Assembly (NCBI GenBank): GCA_014529385.2
Contig: CM043962.1
Span: 36,487,598-36,547,597, forward strand
From: Adiantum capillus-veneris
Taxonomy: Eukaryota > Streptophyta > Polypodiopsida > Polypodiales > Pteridaceae
Direction: 5' to 3'
Length of the DNA stretch: 60,000 bases
This document shows, one piece after another, positions 23,677 through 33,754 of the stretch. A program made the translations under genes and the position numbers. Every line of letters starts with the position of its first letter. Position 1 is the first letter of the stretch. Under the pieces are notes generated by a model that searched no databases, was not told the DNA's origin, and saw nothing but the letters and a program-made list of their open reading frames with translations.

Positions 23677-24156
23677 TGGAATTGGAGCTGATCTCTTAAG
23701 ACAGCTAATTCCAGTGTTAGGAGATTTTAGCTACTAGTGTAGGAAGATTTCAGACAGTAAACTGGACAGGAATCAGAAACTAGACTGGAATTTGGATACT
23801 GAAATAAGAATCAGACTTATGTACTGGAAATAAGGTTCAGATTCAGATTCAGAAGACTGGACGAGAAGTAAGTGTAACTGGAATACATGCCACGATTGGA
23901 ATTACGGATTAAGATTACAACGAATATGATTTACAAAGAGAGAGTTCAGCCGACAATACTGCCAATGATTCTCAAGTACAAGTGTAGCCAAGGCGCTAAC
24001 CCAAATGATAACAATTGCCAACCCGATTACAATGTAATGGGCCCTATTTATACACTTCGGATTTATTGTAGTTAATTACCATAGTAACTACTAAGTAATT
24101 CGTTGCCCATCTCCTAAGAAGATGTTTCCACACAGTGAACTATCCAGTCGTCTACA
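23677..24156 (-). repeat. Element A 5' LTR with promoter
   Basis: On the minus strand it begins TGTAGACGACTGGATAG at 24156 and ends ATTCCA near 23677, about 480 bp. It contains a TATA-box sequence (TATAAATAGGG context, 24045-24052). The following bases (TTTTGGCGATCACAATGG) are probably the primer-binding site but do not match a tRNA I can name. The 3' border is less certain than the 5' border because no second LTR is available. Confidence 0.7.
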
Positions 24157-24241
24157 ATATAGTACGACCAGACTCATTAGCATCTATATACATATTCTTT
24201 CTCCTGTAGGTGAAGTAGATTCTCCTTTCAGGGAACTTCAT
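24157..24241 (-). pseudogene. Element E remnant between two insertions
   Basis: These 85 bp, joined across element C to 58415, continue the E protease-to-polymerase linker: PWFNRMAANM on the right side is followed here by FPERRIYFTYRRKNM. ATATA at its left edge abuts element A's LTR, and TTCAT at its right edge is the target duplication of element C. It shows that A and C landed in the same older gypsy copy about 80 bp apart. Confidence 0.8.
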
Positions 24242-24358
24242 TGTTAACCCTCACGGCTCACGGACACCCTATCACCTACGACGGACGTAGATTCTCCTTT
24301 CAGGGAACTTCATTGTTAACCCTCACTGCTCACGGACACCCTATCACCTACGACGGAC
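24215..24358. repeat. 72-bp tandem duplication spanning the E/C junction
   Basis: Two copies (24215-24286 and 24287-24358), differing by about one base, each consist of 27 bp of target sequence plus the first 45 bp of the C LTR (from TGTTAACCC). The left LTR therefore appears to start twice, at 24242 and 24314. The 3' LTR has no such duplication, so it arose after insertion. Confidence 0.9.
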
Positions 24359-24609
24359 GTTGTATTATTTACTTGGTAGAGTCAGGTACCGGGCTTGTCG
24401 GTCCAATAGGAAAAGGGTAAGAGTGATCGTTGATGAGAGGCGCACTCTAACTGGAACATTTAAGGGATTAGTTGGCTAAGCATGGGCGCCCAAGTGTGAA
24501 TGGGGCGAGCTCATATAAAAGTCAACTAAACCTAAAATTCACTCATTCTCTCATTTGTGCAATTGAAGAGTGCTCTTGCTCCATCTCCATCTTCTTCTTC
24601 TTCATTTCC

Positions 24610-24652
<43 letters not shown>

Positions 24653-24653
24653 C

Positions 24654-24685
<32 letters not shown>

Positions 24686-24730
24686 GAGAGAGAGCGATCG
24701 ATTCATCTCCTTGTGTGTGTGTGTGTGTAT

Positions 24731-24796
<66 letters not shown>

Positions 24797-25024
24797 ATTG
24801 TGGCGGCATGATGGCGGCGAGGCGGTTGAGCGCGGCATAGCGGCGTCTCCCTCTTCTTCGTGGCGAGGAATCCTCCACGACAAGAAGCGTAGAGAGGTGA
24901 GTGACACACCAACGCCATCTTTGAGCTTACTAGTTTAGGCTTGTTGTGTGCTTGGATCCATTTGTGGCTCGCACACAGTGTATCGGCAAGTTCCTTGCAT
25001 TGACACGTGCGACATACGCGCACA
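24242..25024 (+). repeat. Element C 5' LTR
   Basis: Begins TGTTAACCCTCAC (24242, duplicated at 24314) and ends ACATACGCGCACA at 25024. It contains TATAAAA at 24514-24520, then a CT-rich stretch and a compound GT/GA microsatellite (24611-24796). It is longer than the 3' copy because of the 72-bp duplication and longer microsatellites. Confidence 0.93.
24514..24796 (+). promoter_or_regulatory. Predicted core promoter and GT/GA tract in C 5' LTR
   Basis: CATATAAAAG at about 24512 is followed about 90 bp later by (GT)n at 24611-24649, (GA)n at 24654-24697, a second (TG)n and a second (GA)n to 24796. The 3' LTR has the same order (TATAAAA at 57990-57996, GA run 58104-58174) with a much shorter GT part. 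Confidence 0.6.
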
Positions 25025-25028
25025 TTTT

Positions 25029-25046
25029 TGGTGTCGTTGTCGGGGA
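25029..25046 (+). other. Primer-binding site of element C
   Basis: TGGTGTCGTTGTCGGGGA lies 4 bp inside the LTR. It is a two-mismatch form of TGGCGCCGTTGCCGGGGA, the site I recall for Athila/Tat-type plant gypsy elements (tRNA-Asp). Confidence 0.75.
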
Positions 25047-25750
25047 ATGCCATACACTAAGCTTGAATGGCACTCTGTGCTTCTTTTGTGGTGCAATTTC
25101 AATTGTATTCAATTGTAGGAAAGGTAAGGAAGGAGGGTGTGTGTTGAGAAGAAGGATTTTATGTTGCTACTGTGTATTTCTTTGTCTCTCTGTCATAAGG
25201 AATTAGTATTAAGGTTGTTAGTTCTGTGTAATGCAAAGTACAGTAAGTAGGAAGTAGATATGTGAGAGCTAATGAAGTGTGTTAGTGTGCAACAGTAGGT
25301 ATATTAGTTGTAAGTAGGTAGGTAGAGTGTGTGTGTGCTCTCGCGCAGGCCGCGACGACCTTATCCTTTTAATTATAAAAAAAAAAGGTAGGACCGGGAT
25401 CGGGAATATCTCCCAGACCCAAGCCCAAGCTCACGCTCAGGCTTAGGCATCTATCGCCCTTAAAATTACGAATTTTAGCTTCACACGTAGCTAAAAATCG
25501 ACTTTTTTGAGGACCAACGGAGCTTTAGGTGACCGAACATTGTGTTGTAAAGCACACCTCGACCCTCTGATTGATACGCTCGTTTTGAGCTATCACACAC
25601 TTTGATAAAAAAAATCGATCATTAAAAAATATTAAAAAACATTAAAAAAACATTAAAAACGTAAAAAACACGAGTAAAAACGGATGCTTAAAAAAGTAAG
25701 CGGTTAACCTTCGAGGTTATTCGCCGACGCTTGTAGGGTGCCAAAGACAC
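25047..25750 (+). other. Element C untranslated leader
   Basis: About 700 bp with no supported gene. It includes a poly-A run near 25377-25387 and an AT-rich patch of repeated CATTAAAAAA-like words at 25600-25670. Function unknown. Confidence 0.5.
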
Positions 25751-26313
25751 ATGCATCTGCGCTTTGGTCGTGTGCTAGAGACGGAGCAACTAGGGAGAAT
25801 TTTGACTTACGCGAGTTCTCAATATCCACCTACTTTAGGTTCTGGGCCCTCGGCGGGGACCCAAGGTAGTACAAACCAAGACCCGAACGTAGCGGCTAGT
25901 GACTCTTTCTCTGACTACGACATCATGGAGGGTTTCCCAATGCCTAATCCCGATAGCTCAAGCCAAGACATGCATGCCATGGGTCCACGGTCCAGGCCGA
26001 GCATGCTTAGCCGCTTGAAAAGAAAATCTTTAGTAGAGCCACTCGCTCCGAATATGGAGCTAATGATGTAAATGAGGGGGGTAGGGAAGTAGATTCTCCA
26101 TTCATGACCAACGTAGAGCCTATGCCCTTAGAGAATTTGCACGTGAATACTTCATTCACTGCACCTCCTGACTCTTCAGAGTTATTTCCCTCCGAGGTCA
26201 TATTACCCGATGGTAGAAGCCTTGCCGAAGTGCAAGAGGTTGAGCGGTATATCCTTGCAGTGAGGAAAAGAAATTCGAGAGCTTACGCAGGGCGGAGCTA
26301 CGAAGAGAGTTAA
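25751..26313 (+). pseudogene. Element C Gag N-terminal region
   Basis: An ATG at 25751 opens a 106-codon frame (MHLRFGRVLETEQ, Ser/Pro-rich middle, SRLKRKSL) that ends near 26071. A second frame at 26104-26313 continues with SELFPSEVILPDGRSLAEVQ and VERYILAVRKRNSR. The main Gag frame starts at 26328. The pieces probably belonged to one N-terminal Gag region now split by indels. No known domain is seen. Confidence 0.5.
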
Positions 26314-26327
26314 AAGCAAAAGCGCCT

Positions 26328-28652
26328 ATGTCAATATCCTTGCTAAGAGAGCAATCGAGTGCTCCTGACTTAGCAACCGCTAAGGGCCAACCCCTAGAAA
26401 GCAACATTGCATCTAGCTCAAAGGACACCCCTAGCACCTCAATCCTAGATGGAGTGTTCTTAAATGAGAATTGGGAGTACGAACTACAGACAAAAACTCT
26501 GACCAACCTATACACAGGTCACACCTATCATGTGGGTTGGTTAGATGTCCTACAATCCACAATGGGTGCTACTAGTGTGGAGGATCAACAACAAAGAGTT
26601 TGTGAGGTCATCCATAGGGTCATTGAGTTAGAGAGACAGAATAAGGGGATCAACATGCCTTCAACGGGTCCCATGAGATTCTTAGATATAGGAAAGGCTA
26701 AACAACCGACCTTATCGCAAATGGAGACTCCCTCGGTAAGTCCGATGGATCCTCCATATGTTGTTTCTCCAGGGGTCTCAATGCAATCTGAGCCCACAAG
26801 TGATAGCTTCACCTTTCCAAGTCTAGCTCATCTTTCCCTTGATGACACCATGGCTACCCCAATGATGGGCATGACGAGAAACACGCCATGGACCTCATTT
26901 CTTAGTAAAGCACCACTACATGGTAGCTCAATGCCTGCAACAGTACCTACAAGCGTGTACCAATCGTATGCACCTATGGGTCATCGCACTCATGTAGTCC
27001 CTACCCCTCCCATTGTTTCAACTACCTATGCTCCCCAACCACAACAGCCAAGTTCTTATTTTCATGGGACTATACCGGCTAGCATTAGCATGCCACATCC
27101 GACGTCTGCTATGCCTAGGGCGACACATATGAACTTTGGGCCACCACATGGCACAACATCATACCCAACGTGGAACCCAAGAGATTCTTATGCGCCAAGT
27201 CCAATGCCAATACCTACTCCACATGTAGTCTCTGGAGCGCCTTCACCCACGTTGCCTGCTCACTTAGGTGACTTGGCAACATTTGCTCAAGCTATTGGTC
27301 GGTCTATTGCTGAGAATATGCATAACACGCCTGATAGAGAGCCTAGAAGTAAGGCAGTACAAATAGCCAAGCTCACACAAAAATTTAGTGGAGACGGGGA
27401 TGTGAGAAAGCATATTGAAGTGTTTGAACAAATATGCGATTCTCTAGGAGAACACAATGACCTGCATAAGACTAATGCTTTAAGCCTATCCTTAAGTGGG
27501 AAGGCTGGGGATTGGTATAGAACCCTAAGGGTGGAAGAAAAAACGATTTACCCTACTCTTAGAAGACTGTTCTTGAAAGAATACATACGAGAGGGAGTGC
27601 TTTGGGGTGTAGCCTCTCAGCTCCAGAAAGCCCAACGAGAGGAAGGAGAGTCGGTGAGAGACTTTATTAGTTGCTTGAAGCATTTGAATTCTTGTTGTAA
27701 TCCAAATGAGCGCTTCAACAATAACCAATTTCTTGATAGATTCATTAGGGGGTTACGACATGAGGATATCTACAATGGCCTAGTCATTAGAGGTATCACC
27801 ACTTGGGAAGCAGTCACCACCAATGCGATCCAATTGGAGGATAATTTAATGATTCAAGGAGAAAGAGTGTCTGTTGAGCCTAAATCTATTAGCTTGCAAG
27901 CATCAGGGCATCAACCAATGATCCTAAAGCCTATTGCTAAGGAGCCAAAGATATCTGAGATGACTTTAGCAGATCTCACCAAGGCTATTCAAGAGAGTCT
28001 TAGAGACAATCGTGCTCTGCAAAACAATCACATGTATCCAAGAAGGGAGCAACAATGGTGCTCAGTATGCTATGGACCGCATAGTACCAGTGAATGCCCT
28101 ACGTTTAGAGTAAAATTCAATGGGAACTGTAATGCATGTGGGAGGCATGGTCATCAAGCTAAGGATTGCATAGTATTTAAGTGCGTGATGGCCAATAGAC
28201 CAACCTTAGCATGGACAGACACACCTCGAGTGCCTGCATTGATGCCGGCCCCACCTCTTGAACAAACAACACAACACATGGTCCCTAGGGCCCAAAATGT
28301 TGTTCAAAGAACACCCTTACCACCTCCAGTGCTAGGAATGCAACCACCACATCCGAGAATCACTTCTGTGAATCAAGTGGGTTGTGAGTCATATGTTGCT
28401 TGTTTGGAAGGCTATGAGGAAGATATAGATCCTAATATTGCCTACGGGATAGATGTGCTTGAAGAAAGTCCACAATACTACATGGAAGACTATTGGGGAC
28501 AAGTCAAACCTGTTTATCAAGTAGCTGCTCTTGCTGCAAGAGGCCAAAATATCAATTACACTGCTAAGAGACCACCTCTTCAATGTATGAGTGTCGAGGT
28601 CCACATTGTGTGTCCGAGTGTCCTATTCGGCTACAAAAGAACGCCACACTAA
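26328..28652 (+). CDS. Element C Gag (capsid and zinc knuckles)
   Basis: A 774-codon open frame from an ATG. The first 330 residues are Pro/Ser/Thr-rich and disordered-looking. A retrotransposon Gag capsid domain follows at about residues 345-510: QIAKLTQKFSGDGDVRKHIE, FEQICDSLGEHND, SLSGKAGDWYRTL, LFLKEYIREGVLWG, VRDFISCLKHLNSC. Two knuckles come next: CSVCYGPHSTSEC (CX2CX3HX4C) and CNACGRHGHQAKDC (canonical CX2CX4HX4C). The C-terminal 150 residues are Pro-rich and acidic. The frame ends near 28652, where a shift moves the coding into the next frame. Confidence 0.9.
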   Translation: MSISLLREQSSAPDLATAKGQPLESNIASSSKDTPSTSILDGVFLNENWEYELQTKTLTNLYTGHTYHVGWLDVLQSTMGATSVEDQQQRVCEVIHRVIELERQNKGINMPSTGPMRFLDIGKAKQPTLSQMETPSVSPMDPPYVVSPGVSMQSEPTSDSFTFPSLAHLSLDDTMATPMMGMTRNTPWTSFLSKAPLHGSSMPATVPTSVYQSYAPMGHRTHVVPTPPIVSTTYAPQPQQPSSYFHGTIPASISMPHPTSAMPRATHMNFGPPHGTTSYPTWNPRDSYAPSPMPIPTPHVVSGAPSPTLPAHLGDLATFAQAIGRSIAENMHNTPDREPRSKAVQIAKLTQKFSGDGDVRKHIEVFEQICDSLGEHNDLHKTNALSLSLSGKAGDWYRTLRVEEKTIYPTLRRLFLKEYIREGVLWGVASQLQKAQREEGESVRDFISCLKHLNSCCNPNERFNNNQFLDRFIRGLRHEDIYNGLVIRGITTWEAVTTNAIQLEDNLMIQGERVSVEPKSISLQASGHQPMILKPIAKEPKISEMTLADLTKAIQESLRDNRALQNNHMYPRREQQWCSVCYGPHSTSECPTFRVKFNGNCNACGRHGHQAKDCIVFKCVMANRPTLAWTDTPRVPALMPAPPLEQTTQHMVPRAQNVVQRTPLPPPVLGMQPPHPRITSVNQVGCESYVACLEGYEEDIDPNIAYGIDVLEESPQYYMEDYWGQVKPVYQVAALAARGQNINYTAKRPPLQCMSVEVHIVCPSVLFGYKRTPH

Positions 28653-28909
28653 TGCAAACCAATGAAGCGAACACATATACAATGCCGATACTCATGTGTA
28701 ATCGATGTGGCATCAATCATTTGATTGCCCAATGTCCAAATAATCCAAATGCACCGAAGATCACGCCATTAAACTTGATTGAAGTTACCGAGGAGCCATC
28801 ACAAAGTACACCTGTGGTACCAGTAAACGTACTCACACGATCGATGCTCCAAAAACAAAATTATATTATTGAGGAAAGAGAAATGGCATCCATTGCCCAA
28901 TCTCAATAA
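28583..28909 (+). pseudogene. Element C Gag C-terminal knuckles
   Basis: Overlapping the end of the previous frame, this 108-codon frame carries CRGPHCVSEC (a damaged knuckle) and CNRCGINHLIAQC, a short-form CX2CX3HX4C knuckle, followed by NVLTRSMLQKQ. The same arrangement and a VVTRAQAKK-like motif occur in element D Gag, so this is the authentic continuation of C Gag after a frameshift. Confidence 0.75.
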
Positions 28910-29711
28910 AAGAATCACAAAAAGCAGCGAAGTTAGACACCAGTTCAAAGACCAACATAGGGACTGGTGACGACCCCGTAGATATGAATGACGCTGAAGA
29001 GGATTTTGATTCAAGGGAAACCATGGAGACCAAAACGACCACTAAGATAGAAACCAACAAGGAAGATCTTCATGATCCACAATGGCAGGGATCCAAGAAG
29101 AAGATAGGAACTTATCCAAACCCTACATAGGATATTGAGCGAGTCAAGCAATCAAGGAGTTTGGTAGAAGATACTCAAAGGGATATAGAACCAGCACCTA
29201 GGCAGATACAGATTATAGACACAATGTTCCCGACGCAACAAGAACCTCACCAAGTCCATAGACCCTTAGCCATACCTAGTGTCATCCAAGAAGAAAGTGA
29301 CTTAATGTCATGGGAAAGTGGGCGTCCTCACTTCTTGATGGAAAGAATGTTTACAGAGGGACTACTTGATCCTATCGATGAAATGGAGATCCCATCTTCC
29401 CCACGTCAAGGGACTCAAGGCCAAAAGGTGTCGTTAAACATTGCCAAATTGATGGATTTCATGTCTTCAGAAGTTAGAACCACCATCATGTCCAAACTAT
29501 ATAAAGACCCTGAGCTAGTCTCAGCTCTTCGAGCCTTCCTCAATGGAGAACTGAAGTTTGGGCTACCACAATTTGCACAGATGGATGGAGCTTGGGAGAT
29601 TCCAATAGAGGAGGAACACTTAGATCCACAACCCAACCTAGATGAGAACCTTGTTATAGAAATACCTGTTAACAAGTTGGGACAATACTTTGAGGGTGAT
29701 GAATCCAATGC
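28910..29711 (+). pseudogene. Element C Gag-protease linker
   Basis: The first 250 bp carry stops. The frame 29161-29711 is open (about 184 codons up to the CACTA insertion). It contains LIDEMEIPSSP-like acidic sequence, LMDFMSSEVRTTIMSKLYKD and LGQYFEGDESNAT. Element D has the equivalent VGEYCEGEEGNKT just before its protease. Removing the CACTA insertion plus its 3-bp duplication (6,879 bp, a multiple of three) keeps the frame into the protease at 36591. Confidence 0.8.
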
Positions 29712-29739
29712 CACTATAACATATGCGCAGTATTATCAC

Positions 29740-29935
29740 TCACATTACCGCAAAAAAACAAACAAACTTGAAATATAAAAATTCCCGTACGCGGCAAATA
29801 CTGCGGCAAAGCTGGCGGTAATGGTCTAGCGGTAATGGATGCGGCAATATTTCCGCAAATATTACCGCGTGCTTTGCTGCAACAGTACCCTCACATATTA
29901 CCGCGTCAGGCTTATCGCGAGCATTACCGCGAAGG
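29740..29935. repeat. CACTA left subterminal repeat cluster
   Basis: At least eight copies of ATTACCGC or its complement GCGGTAAT/GCGGCAA, in both orientations, fall within about 200 bp of the left end. In CACTA elements such repeats are the binding sites of the element's DNA-binding protein; here that role is inferred from position and density. Confidence 0.8.
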
Positions 29936-30369
29936 GATTTATTATAAAAAAATAGATGACCGTTTGGATTGTCCTTTGCAGGACCATCCAAAAGGTCATC
30001 TATTTTTTTATTTATTTTAGTTATTTTACAAAATTATTATTAATTACAACAAAATATCACAATTGGACAATACATTGAGCCAAAAAAAGATTGATAATTT
30101 CATTTACATAAGTGGAATTACAATTGGGGGAGGTATTGAGCCAAAAAATGATAGGTATTGCATTTACATAAAGGGCAAAAAAAGCCCGCGTGTACAAAAT
30201 AGAGTATGGTCATGTGGGATAGGGCAAACGGGGCCCGCATATACAAAATAGAGGATGCTCATGGGGGAGTTGACGGCATTTCACGTGAAACTCCTTGACT
30301 CTGCAAAACCATAAAAAAGAAACAATTAACACTTTGTTATTTAATATTTGATATAAAATCAACAATTTG

Positions 30370-31173
30370 ATTATTTAGATAAGATTAAACTTACATGTTG
30401 CAGACTTCTGCACGCATTTTCAAACTCCTCTTGAGAGATCATTTGATTTTCAAAAAACCAACACCAAGTTTGATACTCGGTATGGTTCTCTCTATATCTC
30501 TGCACTTCTCTGGTCGGGCGATTCATGGTAATGTTATACTGACAAAAAATAGCAACCAATTAATTAAATGAAAAACATTAGATTTTTTACAATAAAACTA
30601 ATATTTTTACTTACATATTTGTCTTTCCAAGCCGTTTTTCCTCCCGAACCATAATGCATAGGAGTCTGATGGGATCTGGCCTCAACTTGACGCGTATACA
30701 TCCTCACACCGGTTGCCCTTTCATCCTCTTTCTCGCCCATAGCGGTCTCCCACTCCACATCATGGACATTTCCTGGCCGATAGCTATGCTCTGGAGACTC
30801 CATTGTCTTCTTTGCCACTCTCTTCACACTAGATTTTTTGTTCTTCAGAAATGTTTTGACATGCTCTTGCAACCATTGCCTTGAGAATTGTTACCCCTCA
30901 GGGTTGGGGAAACACATGTGCATGGTTGTCTCTATATATGTGAGGTTGTAGGGATCTTGCTGATCAAATTTGAGAAAACAATTGATATATGTGGAGTGGA
31001 TTAATTGGTTGACGTGTGTGCGGAATCTCCTGCCCTGTGTTGTCCCGAGATCCACCATACCTCCTCTATGAACCTAGTAGTATAACCCGCGAGCATCTAG
31101 TGAAGGCATGTCATGGTCCTCATCTTCTGCTGGAGCAGGGAGCGGTGATTGTGGAGGAGAATCTATAGTACTT

Positions 31174-31213
<40 letters not shown>

Positions 31214-31760
31214 AACAACTAGCTCCGCTCCCTCGTCGAGATCGACCGGCGCTAGCGCGCGAGCTGCCCTGACGCTGACTGCCAGAAGAGCACCGACGTG
31301 AATCTGGGACAGAAGGTGGGATAGGTGATGGATAGGTGGACGCCCGTGGCGTCGCACCCAATGGCGTCGAACCCTGGGGCGTTGGACCCTGTGAAGGAAA
31401 AGTTGAACCCGGAGCTGTAGCTGGAAAACTCTGCAGGTATGGAGTGCCACCAGTCGGAGTAGAGACCTCTGATAATCCAAAAGCTGCTAGCTACGCCGGT
31501 GAATAGCGCTGTGTAAGGGTCTGCTGTGAACCTAACCACTTAGCCCGAAGATGAAATGCCCTCTCCACATCTGGATCGGTCACAGGTACGGTAGTGGACC
31601 CATCTAGAGCGTCCCGAAACCAGCCGAACCCTGATGATGACTGCTGAGGCGACGGCTGTGAATGATAGGCAGAGAGAGCGTCGGGATATGACATCCCGTC
31701 TGTCATGAAATCCTCAATGCTGCGAAAGCGTGGTGTGGAAGAAGAAGACATGGTCTGCAT
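30370..31760 (-). CDS. Minus-strand CACTA gene, possible TNPA-like protein
   Basis: Reading down from an ATG near 31748, several exons or frames can be followed. A Ser/Pro-rich N-terminus (TPRFRSIEDFMTDGMSYPD, SGFGWFRDALDG) leads to a Pro/Thr/Ser-rich stretch, a glycine run encoded by the 29-bp C tract (31174-31202), then GRRFRTHVNQLIHSTY. Next is a basic block (HVKTFLKNKKSSVKRVAKK), RQVEARSHQTPMHYGSGG and, after a probable intron, RPTREVQRYRENHTEYQTW. Exon borders are not certain. The position and the basic, short-motif C-terminus suggest the second CACTA gene, but no family domain is clear to me. Confidence 0.45.
31174..31212. repeat. Homopolymer: 29 C followed by 10 A
   Basis: An exceptionally long C tract directly joined to an A tract. 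It falls in the minus-strand CACTA gene, where it reads as polyglycine. Length may be affected by sequencing or assembly slippage. Confidence 0.9.
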
Positions 31761-32099
31761 TTATTACGACAAAGATTAAACTAGGGTATAAAATTTGAAT
31801 ATATGATTAAAAATTTACACATTGATTTTTTTCAAACATTCGATTTTTTAACATTGGATTCTCTATAGTATCCAATGTTGAAAGAATCCAATGTGTATCT
31901 ACAACCTATAAAAGAGTCTTGAAAAGCCTCGAGTGCTAATAAGATATTAGTGTGTGTATTGACTAATACGAGATTATTGTGTTTATGATTAGTGTGATCG
32001 ATTGTGTGATCACTTGGACGGTCATTGGGGCCTAATGCGTCACCTACGACTTAATCATGGAGGTATGTTTCTGTTTTTTTGTTGATTGTTGTTTAATTT
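31761..32099. other. CACTA intergenic AT-rich stretch
   Basis: No gene is seen. It lies upstream of the minus-strand gene and contains ATCCAATGTTGAAAGAATCCAATG-like CCAAT words in both orientations near 31850-31900, and then grades into the minisatellite. It could hold the divergent promoter. Confidence 0.4.
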
Positions 32100-32880
32100 A
32101 ACATAATTAGTGTGTATTTTAGTGTTGGCTTGTGTAATTGGCTTGTGCACACACTAATTAGTGTGTGCATTGGCTTGTGTAATTGGCTTGTGCACACACT
32201 AATTAGTGTGTTTTAACATACACTAATTAGTGTGTGCATTGGTCAATGCACACACTAATCACACACTAAATAGTGTGTGTATTGACCAATCACATTGGCC
32301 AATGCACACACTAATCACATACACTAAATAATGTGTGTATTGGCCAATCCAGTTGACCAATGCACACACTAATCCAAAACTAATTAATGTGTGCATTGAC
32401 CAATCACATTGGCCAATGCACACACTAATAGCACACTAATTAGTGTGTGCATTGACCAATCACATTGGCCAATGCACACACTAATAACACACTAATTAGT
32501 GTGTGCATTGACCAATCACATTGGCTAATGCACACACTAATAGCACACTAATTAGTGTGTACATTGACCAATCACATTGGTCAATGCACACACTAATCAC
32601 ACACTAATTAGTGTGTGAATTGGCCAACCCCATTGGCCAATGCACACACTAATAACACACTAATTAGTGTGTGCATTGACCAATCACATTGGCCAATGCA
32701 CACACTAATAGCACACTAATTAGTGTGTACATTGACCAATCACATTGGTCAATGCACACACTAATCACACACAAATTAGTGTGTGTTAATGAGCACTAAT
32801 TAGTGTGTGCATTAACCAATCACATTGGCCAATGCACACACTAAACACACACTAATTAGTGTGTGCATGGCCAATCCCAA
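32100..32880. repeat. Minisatellite of about 56 bp with internal dyads
   Basis: About a dozen or more units. Each contains CACTAATTAGTGTGTGCATT, then CCAATCACATTGG, then CAATGCACACACTAAT. The unit is nearly its own reverse complement, so it can form hairpins at unit scale, and each has inverted CCAAT boxes 3 bp apart. The first few copies and the last two are shorter or diverged; the middle copies (32400-32760) are the most regular. It sits between the two CACTA genes. Confidence 0.9.
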
Positions 32881-33754
32881 ATTTAACATATGAGGTTATG
32901 CACGTAATAAAATCTAACAAGTTTAGATTTTGCAAGTAACTAATAATTAACAAATTTAAGTTTTGGTGTGTCTTTACTTACACTAAATAGTGTGTGCATT
33001 AGAATAATGCACACACTAATTAGCGTGTGTAAAGAACACATGCACTAATTAGTGTGTAAAGAACGTACACATGCACTAATTAGTGTGTGTAATTAGTGTG
33101 TGTGTATGCATGCGTGTGTATGAGTGTATGCATGTGTGTATGCGTGTGTGTGTGTATGTGTGTGAAAAAATCAAAAAACATAACAACAAAACTTACATGG
33201 AATTGAAGCGCTTGTTGGGAGAGGGTAGGAGAGTGGAAGAGTAAAGATGGTGGAGAGTAGCAGAGTCGAGATGGAGGTAGAGCTCAAGGTTGTGAGGTTC
33301 GCGCTCTCGGCTTCTGTGGAGAAGACGATGAAATTCGAATTTTAGGGCTTTGAACTTCACGGGGCATGCGGGTGCCCCTATTTATAAAAAAATTTGAAAT
33401 TTGATTTTCCGCTCCTATTACCGTGAGCATTACCGCGTCTCTTACCGCAAACATTACCGCGTATATTATCGCGACGCAAATTCGGGCCAAATAAACAGAT
33501 GGCCACGTTCTGACATTATTACTATTGATCCTCACAATCTATTGGTACTATGTTTTTTATAAAATATATATAAAATGAAAGTATTTCTACTACTTTGAAA
33601 TTGACATTTTTACCTAAATGGTTAATTTTTACTTTTTACTGATATTTTATTAACATTCTTTGGTAATTTGATTTTAATTAGTGTATGTAATTTATTAATG
33701 TAGGTTGCTTGGGATGATTTTGGCCCGTCCACTGAACCGGATAGATCACGGTGG
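32881..33754. other. CACTA inter-gene spacer with TG-rich tail and ATTACCGC cluster
   Basis: From 32980 to 33170 the DNA is rich in TAGTGTGT and ATGCATG words. At 33415-33480 lies a compact cluster of five ATTACCGC/TTACCGC motifs, of the kind seen at the element ends. Between them a GA-rich segment (33190-33300) precedes CCCCTATTTATAAAA near 33375, a TATA-like sequence. Parts may be a promoter or the end of a smaller related element. Confidence 0.45.

Larger units (their letters stand above)
2590..24156 (-). mobile_element. Gypsy element A, 3'-truncated, carrying two nested insertions
   Basis: This Ty3/gypsy element reads right to left: 5' LTR 23677-24156, Gag 21632-23670, protease and reverse transcriptase 8998-11003, RNase H and integrase 2590-3555. 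Removing chromovirus B (11004-21631 with its TTTTT duplication) and the copia element (3556-8997 with its GAAAA duplication) makes Gag run into protease and reverse transcriptase run into RNase H in frame. The integrase ends early and no 3' LTR is present. The 5-bp ATATA just beyond the 5' LTR (24157-24161) is the likely outer duplication, but its partner lies beyond the truncated end. The integrase resembles that of element D more than that of chromovirus B. Confidence 0.85.

Noticed and set aside
32100-32880. CACTA minisatellite as CRISPR or centromeric satellite
   Set aside because: No unique spacers; the array is short, confined inside one transposon, and its unit is 56 bp with internal dyads.
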